A stretch of 32,563 nt of DNA, from positions 1 to 32,563 of the forward strand of contig NZ_JAUSCC010000028.1 in assembly GCF_030651745.1 (NCBI RefSeq). The letters run 5' to 3'. The DNA comes from Methylophaga sp. GTDB taxonomy: Bacteria; Pseudomonadota; Gammaproteobacteria; Nitrosococcales; Methylophagaceae. Shown here one piece after another: positions 1-7,922 of this stretch. Position 1 is the stretch's first letter. The number at the start of each line of letters is the position of its first letter. The notes below the pieces were generated by a model. That model was not told the DNA's origin. It saw only the letters and a program-made list of their open reading frames with translations, and searched no databases. The translations under genes and the position numbers were made by a program.

Positions 1-62
1 CCGAAATTCTGGGCATTAACCGCGGCACCCTGCGAAAAAAACTCAAGCAATACGGCTTGTAA
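1..62 (+). CDS. fis: DNA-binding protein Fis, C-terminal end (partial)
   Basis: Only the last 19 codons and the stop are present, and the gene runs off the left edge. The readable tail contains [17 protein letters not shown], which matches the end of the Fis helix-turn-helix, where the recognition helix carries the NRGTLRKKL signature. Fis is a nucleoid-associated factor that bends DNA and tunes growth-phase transcription. It is followed 29 bp later by purH on the same strand, a neighbourhood I recall from other gammaproteobacteria. Nothing can be said about its start or control from this window. Confidence 0.9.
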   Translation, partial: EILGINRGTLRKKLKQYGL

Positions 63-91
63 TCAAGCCTGAATCTCAATCTGGAATCCTG

Positions 92-1657
92 ATGAACTCG
101 ATTAAACGCGCACTGTTGAGTGTTTCTGACAAAACCGGCATTGTTGAATTTGCCAAACAATTACAAGATTTGAACGTTGAATTACTGTCGACTGGTGGCA
201 CCGCTAAATTGCTTAGCGAAGCCGGTCTCAACGTTAAAGAAGTCTCCGAACATACTGGTTTTCCGGAAATGATGGATGGCCGTATCAAAACCCTGCATCC
301 GAAAATTCACGGTGGCCTGCTGGGTCGTCGCGGTAAAGATGACAGCATCATGCAACAGCATGACATCGCGCCGATTGATTTGGTGGTGGTGAACTTATAT
401 CCCTTTGAAGCCACTGTGGCGCGTGAAGATTGTCCGTTGGAAGATGCCATTGAAAACATCGATATCGGTGGGCCGACCATGTTGCGTGCAGCTGCAAAAA
501 ACCATAATGATGTGACTGTGGTAGTTGATCCAGCTGACTACGCTCGGGTGATTGAACAGATTCAAGCGCACGGTGGGACTGATGATCACACCCGTTTTGA
601 TCTGGCTTTGAAAACCTTTGAACACACGGCACATTACGATGGTGCGATTGCCAATTATCTTGGCACCATCCAAGCAGATAAAAGTAAAGCTGCATTCCCA
701 CGCACATTTAATAGCCAGTTCCAGCTTAAACAAGCCATGCGTTATGGTGAAAACCCGCATCAGAAAGCCGCTTTTTATGTTGAAAAACAGGCTGAAACCG
801 GCTCCATCGGTGCTGCCATTCAGCTGCAGGGCAAGGAATTGTCCTATAACAATATCGCTGATACCGATGCGGCACTGGAATGTGTCAAAGTCTTTAACGA
901 CAAACCGGCCTGTGTAATCGTCAAACATGCTAACCCCTGTGGTGTCGCCACCGCAGATGATTTGCTGACCGCATACGATCTGGCCTATCAAACCGATCCA
1001 ACTTCGGCGTTTGGCGGCATTATTGCCTTTAACCGTCAACTGGATGCCAAAACAGCCCAGGCTATTATTGACCGTCAGTTTGTTGAAGTGATTATCGCCC
1101 CAAAAATCAGTGATGCCGCCAAAGCGGTCGTTGCTGGTAAAGCAAATGTACGTTTGCTTTGCAGTGGCGACTTCCCATCCACTCCAGCTACCGATTTTGA
1201 TTTCAAACGGGTGACTGGCGGTTTACTGGTTCAGGATCGTGATATCCAGATTGTCACAGAAGCAGAATTAAAAGTTGTCACCAAACTGCAACCAAACAAA
1301 CAACAACTTGCCGATCTGATGTTTGCCTGGCGCGTCGCCAAATTTGTTAAATCCAATGCCATTGTTTATGCCAAAAATCAGCAAACCGTTGGCATTGGTG
1401 CTGGTCAAATGAGTCGTGTAGTCAGCAGCCGTATTGCGGGTATTAAAGCGAATGATGCCGGCTTAACAGTTCCTGGCGCGGTGATGGCATCAGATGCCTT
1501 TTTCCCATTCCGTGATGGTCTTGATGCCGCAGCAGAAGCCGGTATCAGTGCGGTTATTCAACCCGGCGGCTCCATGCGGGATGACGAAGTCATTGCGGCT
1601 GCAGATGAGCATGGCATTGCGATGGTATTTACCGGCATGCGGCATTTCCGCCACTAA
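92..1657 (+). CDS. purH: Bifunctional AICAR formyltransferase / IMP cyclohydrolase
   Basis: This cytosolic enzyme catalyses the last two steps of de novo purine synthesis: formylation of AICAR using 10-formyl-tetrahydrofolate, then ring closure to IMP. It has 521 aa, close to the roughly 529 aa of E. coli PurH. The N-terminal cyclohydrolase (MGS-like) domain shows [23 protein letters not shown] and the [13 protein letters not shown] motif at about residues 62-76. The transformylase domain has KHANPCGVA, in which the K-H pair is catalytic in the family, and [14 protein letters not shown]. The C-terminus ends in the usual [12 protein letters not shown]...GMRHFRH block. No truncation is visible. 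A modest GGA lies about 8 nt before the ATG. The adenylate cyclase homologue begins 13 bp after the stop and is probably co-transcribed. Confidence 0.97.
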   Translation: MNSIKRALLSVSDKTGIVEFAKQLQDLNVELLSTGGTAKLLSEAGLNVKEVSEHTGFPEMMDGRIKTLHPKIHGGLLGRRGKDDSIMQQHDIAPIDLVVVNLYPFEATVAREDCPLEDAIENIDIGGPTMLRAAAKNHNDVTVVVDPADYARVIEQIQAHGGTDDHTRFDLALKTFEHTAHYDGAIANYLGTIQADKSKAAFPRTFNSQFQLKQAMRYGENPHQKAAFYVEKQAETGSIGAAIQLQGKELSYNNIADTDAALECVKVFNDKPACVIVKHANPCGVATADDLLTAYDLAYQTDPTSAFGGIIAFNRQLDAKTAQAIIDRQFVEVIIAPKISDAAKAVVAGKANVRLLCSGDFPSTPATDFDFKRVTGGLLVQDRDIQIVTEAELKVVTKLQPNKQQLADLMFAWRVAKFVKSNAIVYAKNQQTVGIGAGQMSRVVSSRIAGIKANDAGLTVPGAVMASDAFFPFRDGLDAAAEAGISAVIQPGGSMRDDEVIAAADEHGIAMVFTGMRHFRH

Positions 1658-1670
1658 GTTTGAGTAACTT

Positions 1671-4304
1671 GTGGATCGCGCCCAGGCTCTACGCGTATTT
1701 CAGGCACATAACCGCGCCCGAATCAGTCGATTAATAGAGCTGGCGCCCCCCAAACAGGCGATGTTTTATCGCCTGTTGCCATTGTTGTTTCATATTAACC
1801 ATAAACTACTGCCGGGCTATGTCAGTGATGACTGTCCGGCAGGCATTATGGATTACCAACCGGATAACGAAGCGCTGCACAGTGCTATCAGTCTGAATCG
1901 AAATTTTATCCATCGCCGCAAGGCATTACGTCGTTATGCTTTACGTGGTGTTTATCTGCTCAATCCGGCAGGACAAATTCGTTATCCGGAACCAGCCAGC
2001 TTTGATATATGGCTGGTACATCACGCCACCTTAAAAACCGATCAGTTGGCAGTGTTGCAAAGCAAAGCTGAAGGCATCACCCAGTGGGCGGCGACACTGG
2101 GGATTACTTTACGATTCCGCTTACTCGATGAAACACAATGTCGCAACACCGCTATTTCCGCTACAGAGAGACAACAGTTTTATCTTCAAGGACTTTGTAT
2201 CGCCGGTAGTGCGCCACTTTGGTGGTTGCTCACCAGCGAAGAACAACTCAGCTACCCGCAAATTGCCGAACGGTTACTGTCGCAACGAGGCTTAACCCAG
2301 ATCAGTCTGCTGGACTTTGGTTTTGACTCATCAGTTGAAGCTTTGGCACTGTTCAATGAAGCTTGTCAGGTTTTCAAAAAAAGCCTGTTAGGTGATGTCA
2401 CTGCGTTGTTGGATCTCGTCTTTTTGCAGCATCAATTATCGCTATTTCCCACTGTCATTCCGTTATCTGAGCGTTATAAACAGCAAGTTGAACAAGGTGA
2501 AACCGATAGCATGCGGGTAGAACCGGCCAGCTTAAAGCTAGCCGAGATAGAACAATCTGCAATAAACAGTGATCAACAAATTGCCCGACAGGCTTTTTAT
2601 GCGCTGTGTGGTGAGAGATTGTCACAACAGGTTAATCATCCTCAATTTGCATGGCGACGCTTTAGTATGCAAAACATACAATCACAATGGGACTGGTCAG
2701 CTGAGACGTTGAAAATTGAAGATAGTCGCGCCAGCTGGAGCTACCCGCAGCGTCAACAGTGGTGGTCGAATCTATTGCCCAAATTGCAGAGTTTTCTGTT
2801 GGATTTGCAGCAATTTGCCAATCAGCATTTAATCAGCGCCGCTGATCAACTCGATGAGCTGGAAAAGCTGCTCGCTCTTAATCTCGACAATACCGACTCC
2901 GCTATCGAACAGTTACCGATAGCAATGCAGATGTCCAATGGACCGGAGCAATTATACCTGTATCGTTTCATTGACCAACCCGACTGGATACTCAGCACTA
3001 TCCCACTCAGTGATGCAAAACAGGTTGGCCTATATCAACATAGCTCTCTGGTACATCTGCTGGTTTGGGCGGTACGCAACAATATTCTCACCACCCGCAG
3101 CTGGTTGAGAGTGGCCGATCAAAAACACCAGATAAATATCAATCTGGTGCTGGAACTGACCCAGACCTTGTTGAAATCAACCTTGCCACTGACTCAGTTT
3201 GAGGTGAGCAGCGAAGCCTTTCAGCAGCCAGCTAAAGCACAACAATTAATGTTATTTGCCAATCTGCAAACCACCGGCAGCGAGATCCAGCAAACCGGCG
3301 CAGTACAGATGGCGAGTCTGAATAATGATCCTTTGAGTTATACCTCCAGCCGACAGAATCTGGTGAATAGTCTGGAGCTGTTGGTTTTTAGCAGTTGGGG
3401 ACAATGGCATCACTATCGGTTTGATGGTGTGAATGCCGTCGCTGAAGCTCTCAGCCAGACACTCAAATGGCAGCCTGCCACACAGTTGAGCAGTCATATT
3501 CTGTGCTGGTGCGGCACCGGATTCTTTGGTCAGGCGATCAACAAACGTTTGCAGGGACTGTTTGAAGCGGTATTGATGCACTATCAATATCATCCTCAGC
3601 AGGGTCGTTATCTGCTGACGCTTGGTGATCGTTTATTACAGATTCAATGGCACGATGGAGCATTACAGATAAAGCCATTCGCCGCCGGGAAAACGCTGAA
3701 TCAGGCGCTTGCTGAAGAACAAAAACTTTATCTGCCAAGTCGGGTCGACAGCTATCTGGATACTGACAATCTGTTTAACGCTTTGCTGTTATATCAACAG
3801 CAACAGAGCGTCAGTTTATTTGCCTACAGGCAGACAGACACCACAGAAGTATATGTAGTCGATGAACTGGGTCGGTTACAGCAATTTTCTTATCCGCCGG
3901 TTTCGGAATCGCTGATCCTGGCTCAACTGAAACAGTTTATTAATAACAGCGTGGCTGAAACAGTGATACGTTGTGATTGTTATCAGTTACTGAGACAACA
4001 GCAGCGCTGGCAGATAAATGCCATCAAACCGCTTCGTCCTGCCTCGGCGAGCTTATCAATTATCTGGCAAATCACCGGTGCCCAACTGGCATTAAAAATC
4101 GATTCGCAGCTGGTGAAAACCGATCTGGGTGATCCGCAGTTAAGTACAATCCTTGCTGAATTATTTCAACAACATAATGGTCATAAACCAGCATTTTATT
4201 TTATTGATAAGTTACAGTTTGTGCCTAAAGCGCCTTATTCCAGTTTGTTTTTTCTCAATCGAAAATACGAATTAGAGCAACAGTTTAATACGGTAAAGCT
4301 TTAG
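1671..4304 (+). CDS. cyaA: Class I adenylate cyclase homologue with degraded catalytic motif
   Basis: This 877-aa protein is of the size and layout of enterobacterial class I adenylate cyclase (about 848 aa). Family resemblance is clear in FYRLLPLLFHINHKLLPGYV, GVYLLNP...FDIWLVHH, LRFRLLDETQ and YKQQVEQGE. In E. coli CyaA (recalled sequence) the equivalent of residues 93-114 contains the nucleotidyltransferase signature Gly-Ser followed 12 residues later by Asp-Leu-Asp. Here a gapless alignment gives Asn98-Pro99 for Gly-Ser and Ser110-Phe-Asp112 for Asp-Leu-Asp, so one metal-binding Asp and the GS pair are lost. The reading frame is intact over its whole length, so it is not an obvious pseudogene. 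The start is GTG, with only a weak TGAG ahead of it. The family call is secure. Whether it makes cAMP is doubtful. Confidence 0.85.
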   Translation: MDRAQALRVFQAHNRARISRLIELAPPKQAMFYRLLPLLFHINHKLLPGYVSDDCPAGIMDYQPDNEALHSAISLNRNFIHRRKALRRYALRGVYLLNPAGQIRYPEPASFDIWLVHHATLKTDQLAVLQSKAEGITQWAATLGITLRFRLLDETQCRNTAISATERQQFYLQGLCIAGSAPLWWLLTSEEQLSYPQIAERLLSQRGLTQISLLDFGFDSSVEALALFNEACQVFKKSLLGDVTALLDLVFLQHQLSLFPTVIPLSERYKQQVEQGETDSMRVEPASLKLAEIEQSAINSDQQIARQAFYALCGERLSQQVNHPQFAWRRFSMQNIQSQWDWSAETLKIEDSRASWSYPQRQQWWSNLLPKLQSFLLDLQQFANQHLISAADQLDELEKLLALNLDNTDSAIEQLPIAMQMSNGPEQLYLYRFIDQPDWILSTIPLSDAKQVGLYQHSSLVHLLVWAVRNNILTTRSWLRVADQKHQININLVLELTQTLLKSTLPLTQFEVSSEAFQQPAKAQQLMLFANLQTTGSEIQQTGAVQMASLNNDPLSYTSSRQNLVNSLELLVFSSWGQWHHYRFDGVNAVAEALSQTLKWQPATQLSSHILCWCGTGFFGQAINKRLQGLFEAVLMHYQYHPQQGRYLLTLGDRLLQIQWHDGALQIKPFAAGKTLNQALAEEQKLYLPSRVDSYLDTDNLFNALLLYQQQQSVSLFAYRQTDTTEVYVVDELGRLQQFSYPPVSESLILAQLKQFINNSVAETVIRCDCYQLLRQQQRWQINAIKPLRPASASLSIIWQITGAQLALKIDSQLVKTDLGDPQLSTILAELFQQHNGHKPAFYFIDKLQFVPKAPYSSLFFLNRKYELEQQFNTVKL

Positions 4305-4358
4305 ATTTCGCCACAGCTCTTTTATGATGTGGCACCTGACCAACATTAAAGAATGGGT

Positions 4359-5387
4359 ATGATTAAAGTAGGAATTGTCGGCGGCACGGGGTATACCGGT
4401 GTCGAATTGCTCCGGTTATTAGCGGTACATCCGCATGTCTCTTTGGAAGTTATCACCTCTCGCAGCGAAGCGGGCATGCCGGTGAGTGACATGTATCCCA
4501 ATTTGCGTGGTCATGTTGATATCTGCTTCACGGTTCCGGATGACGATGCCTTAGCTGCCTGTGATGTGGTGTTCTTTGCTACGCCTCATACCGTGGCGAT
4601 GGCCAGCGTGCCGGCGTTAATCGATCGTGGTGTTCGGGTAATTGATTTATCCGCAGACTTCCGACTGAAAAATATTCCGCTGTGGGAGAAATGGTACGCA
4701 ACACCTCATACTTGTCCACATCTTGCCGAGCTGGCTGTTTACGGGCTGCCTGAACTGAATCGTGAAAAAATTCGCGAAGCACAATTAGTCGCGGTTGCCG
4801 GCTGCTATCCAACAGCCGTCCAGTTAGGCTATATGCCATTACTGGAAGCAGGCCTGATAGACCCAAAACATTTAATTGCCGATGCCAAATCTGGCGTCAG
4901 CGGTGCCGGACGCAAAGCCAGTATTGGTACGATGCTGACCGAGGCCAGTGAAAATATGAAAGCTTATGCGGTGGCAGGTCATCGTCATTTACCTGAAATT
5001 CGGCAAGGTCTAAACCAGATGAATGGCTCCGATGTCGGGCTGACATTTGTGCCGCATTTAACTCCGATGATTCGGGGTATTCACGCCACGCTTTACGGAC
5101 AATTACTCAAAGCAACTGATTTGCAAGAGCTGTTTGAACAGCGTTTTGCTGATGAACCGTTTGTCGATGTGATGCCCGCCGGTTCCCACCCTGAAACACG
5201 CAGTGTTCGGGGAGCCAATGTCTGCAGAATCGCGGTACATCAACCCGAAAACGCCGATACGGTGGTGGTGTTGTCGGTTATTGATAATCTGGTGAAAGGC
5301 GCTTCCGGACAGGCAATCCAAAATATGAATATCATGTTTGGCCTTGATGAACGCGCCGGTATTAATCAAATTGCGACACTTCCCTGA
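4359..5387 (+). CDS. argC: N-acetyl-gamma-glutamyl-phosphate reductase
   Basis: This enzyme reduces N-acetylglutamyl phosphate with NADPH to the semialdehyde, the third step of arginine synthesis. The N-terminal Rossmann motif is [17 protein letters not shown], the catalytic cysteine is in [10 protein letters not shown] (Cys149 counted from this start), and the His-containing motif AGHRHLPEI follows. An in-frame ATG two codons upstream (4353) is possible. I prefer 4359 because it gives the usual MIKVGIVGG start and a usable AAAGA at about 6 nt. From 4359 the protein has 342 aa, normal for the type 1 family. The stop overlaps the next gene's start by one base (TGATG), suggesting translational coupling. 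Confidence 0.96.
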   Translation: MIKVGIVGGTGYTGVELLRLLAVHPHVSLEVITSRSEAGMPVSDMYPNLRGHVDICFTVPDDDALAACDVVFFATPHTVAMASVPALIDRGVRVIDLSADFRLKNIPLWEKWYATPHTCPHLAELAVYGLPELNREKIREAQLVAVAGCYPTAVQLGYMPLLEAGLIDPKHLIADAKSGVSGAGRKASIGTMLTEASENMKAYAVAGHRHLPEIRQGLNQMNGSDVGLTFVPHLTPMIRGIHATLYGQLLKATDLQELFEQRFADEPFVDVMPAGSHPETRSVRGANVCRIAVHQPENADTVVVLSVIDNLVKGASGQAIQNMNIMFGLDERAGINQIATLP

Positions 5388-6091
5388 TGACTTCGCCATT
5401 GGATAATTATGTTATTCAACCGAAACGCCCTCTGCGGTTTATTTTCTGGATTGTATTTGCAATCGTAATTACCGGACTTATCCAATGGTATTGGTTTAAT
5501 CACGACAGTGGCGATAAAGCCCGGCTGGTTGAACAAAATAAACAGATGACCGAACAGCTTGCATCGATGAAAACACAGTTGATGCAGCAGACAGAGTTAC
5601 TGCAAAATCAGCAACAGGTTAAAGCTATGCATCAGGCAACGGCGCAGCAGTTACAAAACCGGCTGGAACAATTGCAGAAGAAAGTCATTGATCTCGACAA
5701 AGAACTGCTTTTTTATCAAAACATCACCCAAGGCAACAGTACCAGCGAATTACAGATCCGTGATTTGCAGTTACGTCCTGATGCAGAAAACCCGGAACAA
5801 CTTCGCTATCGTCTGGTTATCACTCAGGGCAAAAATATTAGTGAACCGATTACCGGCGAAATCTTTATCCGTTTGCAAAATATTGAAGGTGAAGGCAAAA
5901 AAGCCAAAGCAATTGAACTGAATGTGACTGAACATCCGCTGAATCTACGCCATGTTCAAGTTATTGAAGGCGTATTTAATTTGACCGAACTCCCTGAGCC
6001 GGAGCAAATCAGCGTCGATTTGCGCCAGAAAGACAAAATTTTAATTTCACGTAGCTTTGATTGGCATATCGACACGTCAGTCGGGCAATGA
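5387..6091 (+). CDS. Membrane-anchored coiled-coil protein (DUF6776-like)
   Basis: The function of this 234-aa protein is unknown to me. A short basic N-terminus is followed by one hydrophobic segment at about residues 19-37 (FIFWIVFAIVITGLIQWYW). A long Gln/Leu-rich coiled coil covers about residues 45-110, and a compact, probably beta-rich C-terminal part follows, with no cysteine pair or catalytic motif that I recognise. The topology suggests a single-pass inner-membrane protein with a periplasmic coiled coil. It starts inside the argC stop (TGATG), and the bactofilin gene begins 8 bp after its stop. The argC / coiled-coil / bactofilin / erpA order resembles a cluster I recall from pseudomonads and relatives. 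The adjacency makes a role with the bactofilin in cell-envelope scaffolding plausible, but that is inference. Confidence 0.75.
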   Translation: MTSPLDNYVIQPKRPLRFIFWIVFAIVITGLIQWYWFNHDSGDKARLVEQNKQMTEQLASMKTQLMQQTELLQNQQQVKAMHQATAQQLQNRLEQLQKKVIDLDKELLFYQNITQGNSTSELQIRDLQLRPDAENPEQLRYRLVITQGKNISEPITGEIFIRLQNIEGEGKKAKAIELNVTEHPLNLRHVQVIEGVFNLTELPEPEQISVDLRQKDKILISRSFDWHIDTSVGQ

Positions 6092-6099
6092 GGTAATTC

Positions 6100-6537
6100 A
6101 TGTTCAAAAGCAAAAAGCAGAAACAACGTAAAGCCGCTCGAATTGACACCTTAATTGGTGAAAACACGCATATCAAAGGTGACGTTCACTTCAGTGGCGG
6201 GTTAAGAATTGATGGCGTCATCACCGGTAACATTACTGCAGACGAGGGTGAAGCAGCATTACTGACACTGAGCGAAAAAGGCCGCATCGAGGGCGAAATC
6301 AGAGTACCGTTTCAACTGATCAATGGTGAGGTCAAAGGCCATATCTATGCTGCAGAACATGTCGAGCTCGCTTCAAAAGCACGCATCAACGGTAATGTGT
6401 TTTATAAGTTATTAGAAGTTGCGATGGGCAGCGAGGTAAATGGTCAATTGATTCATGTTGGTGAGGCAGAAGAGTCCAATTTAAATCTTGACCATACTCC
6501 CGCCGATCCCAATTTAAACCTGGAACAAAAATCTTAG
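6100..6537 (+). CDS. Bactofilin, polymer-forming cytoskeletal protein
   Basis: Bactofilins self-assemble without nucleotides into filaments built from a right-handed beta-helix, and they position envelope enzymes and other partners. This 145-aa protein has a basic N-terminal tail (FKSKKQKQRKAARID). A central repeat-rich domain runs from about residue 17 to 120, with the typical short hydrophobic/glycine repeats (LIGENTHIKGDVHFSGGLRIDGVITGNI, GRIEGEI, GEVKGHI, ARINGNV). The acidic Asn/Leu-rich tail is probably disordered. A GAGG ribosome site overlaps the upstream gene's stop region, and the spacing indicates co-transcription. Its TAG stop coincides with the left edge of the inverted-repeat element at 6537-6620. 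Confidence 0.9.
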   Translation: MFKSKKQKQRKAARIDTLIGENTHIKGDVHFSGGLRIDGVITGNITADEGEAALLTLSEKGRIEGEIRVPFQLINGEVKGHIYAAEHVELASKARINGNVFYKLLEVAMGSEVNGQLIHVGEAEESNLNLDHTPADPNLNLEQKS

Positions 6538-6620
6538 GGTCTATTTCTCTTTATTCACCTCCACTGCTGGAGACTGTTTTTTCGTCACAACAAAAGTGAG
6601 GATGAAAGATAAACAGACCC
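6537..6620. repeat. TA-flanked imperfect inverted repeat (MITE-like or long hairpin)
   Basis: The left end reads GGGTCTATTTCTCTTT and the reverse complement of the right end reads GGGTCTGTTTATCTTT. They match at 14 of 16 positions, with weaker pairing continuing to about 25-28 bp. Each end is flanked by TA, the pattern left by elements that duplicate a TA target. The interior is only about 30 bp and encodes nothing. There is no T-tract, so it is not a standard intrinsic terminator. The element begins inside the bactofilin stop codon but leaves TAG intact. It could be a miniature transposable element or simply a long mRNA 3' hairpin. Confidence 0.5.
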
Positions 6621-6622
6621 TA

Positions 6623-6654
6623 ATACTTGACTATTTTAGTCAGAATTGGATAAT
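6623..6654 (+). promoter_or_regulatory. erpA promoter overlapped by an IscR type 1-like operator
   Basis: Bases 6623-6647 match the published IscR type 1 consensus, as I recall it, at 22 of 25 positions; the core is TTGACTATTTTAGTCAG. Inside it lies a -35 hexamer TTGACT (6627-6632), followed after 16 bp by a -10 GATAAT (6649-6654). Transcription would begin about 28 bp before the erpA ATG. IscR with a [2Fe-2S] cluster represses from such sites, and erpA belongs to the IscR regulon in E. coli. Binding here would cover the -35. No iscR gene is in the window. Confidence 0.75.
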
Positions 6655-6688
6655 AAATGAACAATTCTAGATATATACGGAGTAAAAC

Positions 6689-7033
6689 ATGACTAGCGAA
6701 ATGCCAAGTCCAGTTCTTTTCACCGATTCAGCCGCAGCAAAAGTCAGTGAACTCATCGCTGAAGAAGGTAATGACCAATTAAAACTGCGCGTTTTTATTA
6801 CTGGCGGTGGTTGCTCCGGATTTCAATATGGTTTTACTTTTGAAGAAGAAGTCAGTGAAGGTGATACGGAAGTTGAAAAAGCCGGTGTGACATTACTGAT
6901 CGATCCTGCCAGCTACCAGTATTTGGTCGGCGCTGAGATCGATTACACCGACGGGGTTGAAGGTTCTCAATTTGTGATTCGTAATCCGAATGCCACGACA
7001 ACTTGTGGTTGCGGTTCATCCTTCTCACCATAG
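6689..7033 (+). CDS. erpA: A-type iron-sulfur cluster carrier ErpA
   Basis: ErpA receives Fe-S clusters from the assembly scaffold and hands them to apo-enzymes, including those of isoprenoid synthesis. This 114-aa protein is the normal length and has the three conserved cluster-binding cysteines: Cys42 in [11 protein letters not shown], and Cys106 and Cys108 in [10 protein letters not shown]. The ribosome site CGGAG sits 7 nt before the ATG. It is preceded by its own IscR-type promoter at 6623-6654 and followed by a strong terminator, so it can be expressed independently of the argC-bactofilin genes upstream. Confidence 0.96.
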   Translation: MTSEMPSPVLFTDSAAAKVSELIAEEGNDQLKLRVFITGGGCSGFQYGFTFEEEVSEGDTEVEKAGVTLLIDPASYQYLVGAEIDYTDGVEGSQFVIRNPNATTTCGCGSSFSP

Positions 7034-7053
7034 TCCACACAATATCTAACACG

Positions 7054-7093
7054 AAAAACCACTTTGCCGTAATCGGTAAAGTGGTTTTTTTTT
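7054..7093 (+). terminator. Rho-independent terminator after erpA
   Basis: A 14-bp stem, AAACCACTTTGCCG pairing with CGGTAAAGTGGTTT with one G-U wobble, has a TAAT loop and runs into nine T residues. It lies 20 bp after the erpA stop and separates it from the efflux operon. Confidence 0.93.
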
Positions 7094-7239
7094 GGATGTT
7101 GAAAAGTATTGTCCTTTGACCTGATTTGAAATTTTTATTTTGCTTATCCACTTTATCCCACAGCTTCGATAATAATTAACAAAGTGATATTGAGCTGCCA
7201 GCTATCTATTTTTCATAGATTATTTTTACTTTTGTTAAC

Positions 7240-7290
7240 TTTACCTTAACTTAGATCATGTATATTATGAATGAACGTTCATTCATAATA
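7240..7290 (+). promoter_or_regulatory. Efflux operon promoter with perfect TetR-type palindrome
   Basis: A perfect 28-bp palindrome spans 7263-7290, with the core TGAATGAACGTTCATTCA. It ends 8 bp before the tetR ATG. A candidate promoter, TTTACC (7240-7245) with a 17-bp spacer and TATTAT (7263-7268), puts the -10 inside the left arm, so a bound repressor dimer would block polymerase. The core resembles operators known for TetR-family efflux regulators. Autoregulation by the adjacent TetR protein is the natural inference. Confidence 0.82.
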
Positions 7291-7298
7291 AGTTATTT

Positions 7299-7919
7299 AT
7301 GTCACCAGCCAAGCCAAATCCAGATAAACGCGAAGCCATTTTCTGCGCCACCATCAAATTGCTTGCTCGATATGGTTTTCATGGATTTTCCATAAAACAA
7401 CTGGCTGAAGAGGCTGGCGTTGCGACGGGAACGATTTATTTATATTTCAAAGATCGAGAAGATCTTATCCGTGAATTAAACACCCAAATCATTAATGATT
7501 TTGTCAAAGCCACGCTTGTTGGACATGATCCAAAGTTGCCGCTTAAACAACAGTATCAACATATCTGTTTCAATATTTGGCGCTTTTGTATCGAAAACTC
7601 TTGCATCACCCATTGCAAAGCACAATTTGATCATTTGCCACCGGATGTTTTACGCAGCCAGCACAGCCATGCCTGGGATGGGCTACAGCCGCTCAGGCAG
7701 CTGTTCGAACAGGGACGTAAAACACAAAAGATCAAAAACCTGCCTGACGATATTCTGATCAGTTTTAGTATTGAACCTTATCTGTTTCTGGCACGTCAGC
7801 ATTTACTACAACTTATCAAAGTTGATAGTGAGCAACTAACACACATCATCGATGCTAGCTGGGATGCTATTGCAGGTCCCGCTTCAAAAAATACAGACGG
7901 ACAATTCCCACAGGAGTAA
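7299..7919 (+). CDS. TetR/AcrR-family repressor of the efflux operon
   Basis: This 206-aa protein has a standard TetR N-terminal domain. Helices 1-3 cover about residues 9-53, and the helix-turn-helix reads FSIKQLAEEAGVATGTIYLYFKDREDLI. The C-terminal ligand-binding half (about 60-190) is diverged, as usual, and rich in aromatic, His and Cys residues, so the inducer cannot be guessed. It is the first gene of the operon, not divergent as acrR is from acrAB, and its stop is 3 bp before the adaptor gene. Repressor and pump therefore share one promoter and probably form a negative feedback loop. There is little ribosome site before the ATG. Confidence 0.92.
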   Translation: MSPAKPNPDKREAIFCATIKLLARYGFHGFSIKQLAEEAGVATGTIYLYFKDREDLIRELNTQIINDFVKATLVGHDPKLPLKQQYQHICFNIWRFCIENSCITHCKAQFDHLPPDVLRSQHSHAWDGLQPLRQLFEQGRKTQKIKNLPDDILISFSIEPYLFLARQHLLQLIKVDSEQLTHIIDASWDAIAGPASKNTDGQFPQE

Positions 7920-7922
7920 TAC

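Noticed and set aside
395..1039. Long minus-strand open frame inside purH (214 codons)
   Set aside because: Antisense shadow of a highly conserved gene, with no ribosome site or recognisable domain.
1671..4304. Calling the adenylate cyclase homologue a pseudogene
   Set aside because: The frame is uninterrupted, length is normal and flanking conserved blocks are kept, so changed function is a better description than decay.
7143..7160. TTATCCACT resembling a DnaA box, with TTATCCCAC next to it
   Set aside because: Each copy differs from the consensus, they are isolated, and they lie about 19 kb from dnaA. This is expected by chance in AT-rich intergenic DNA.
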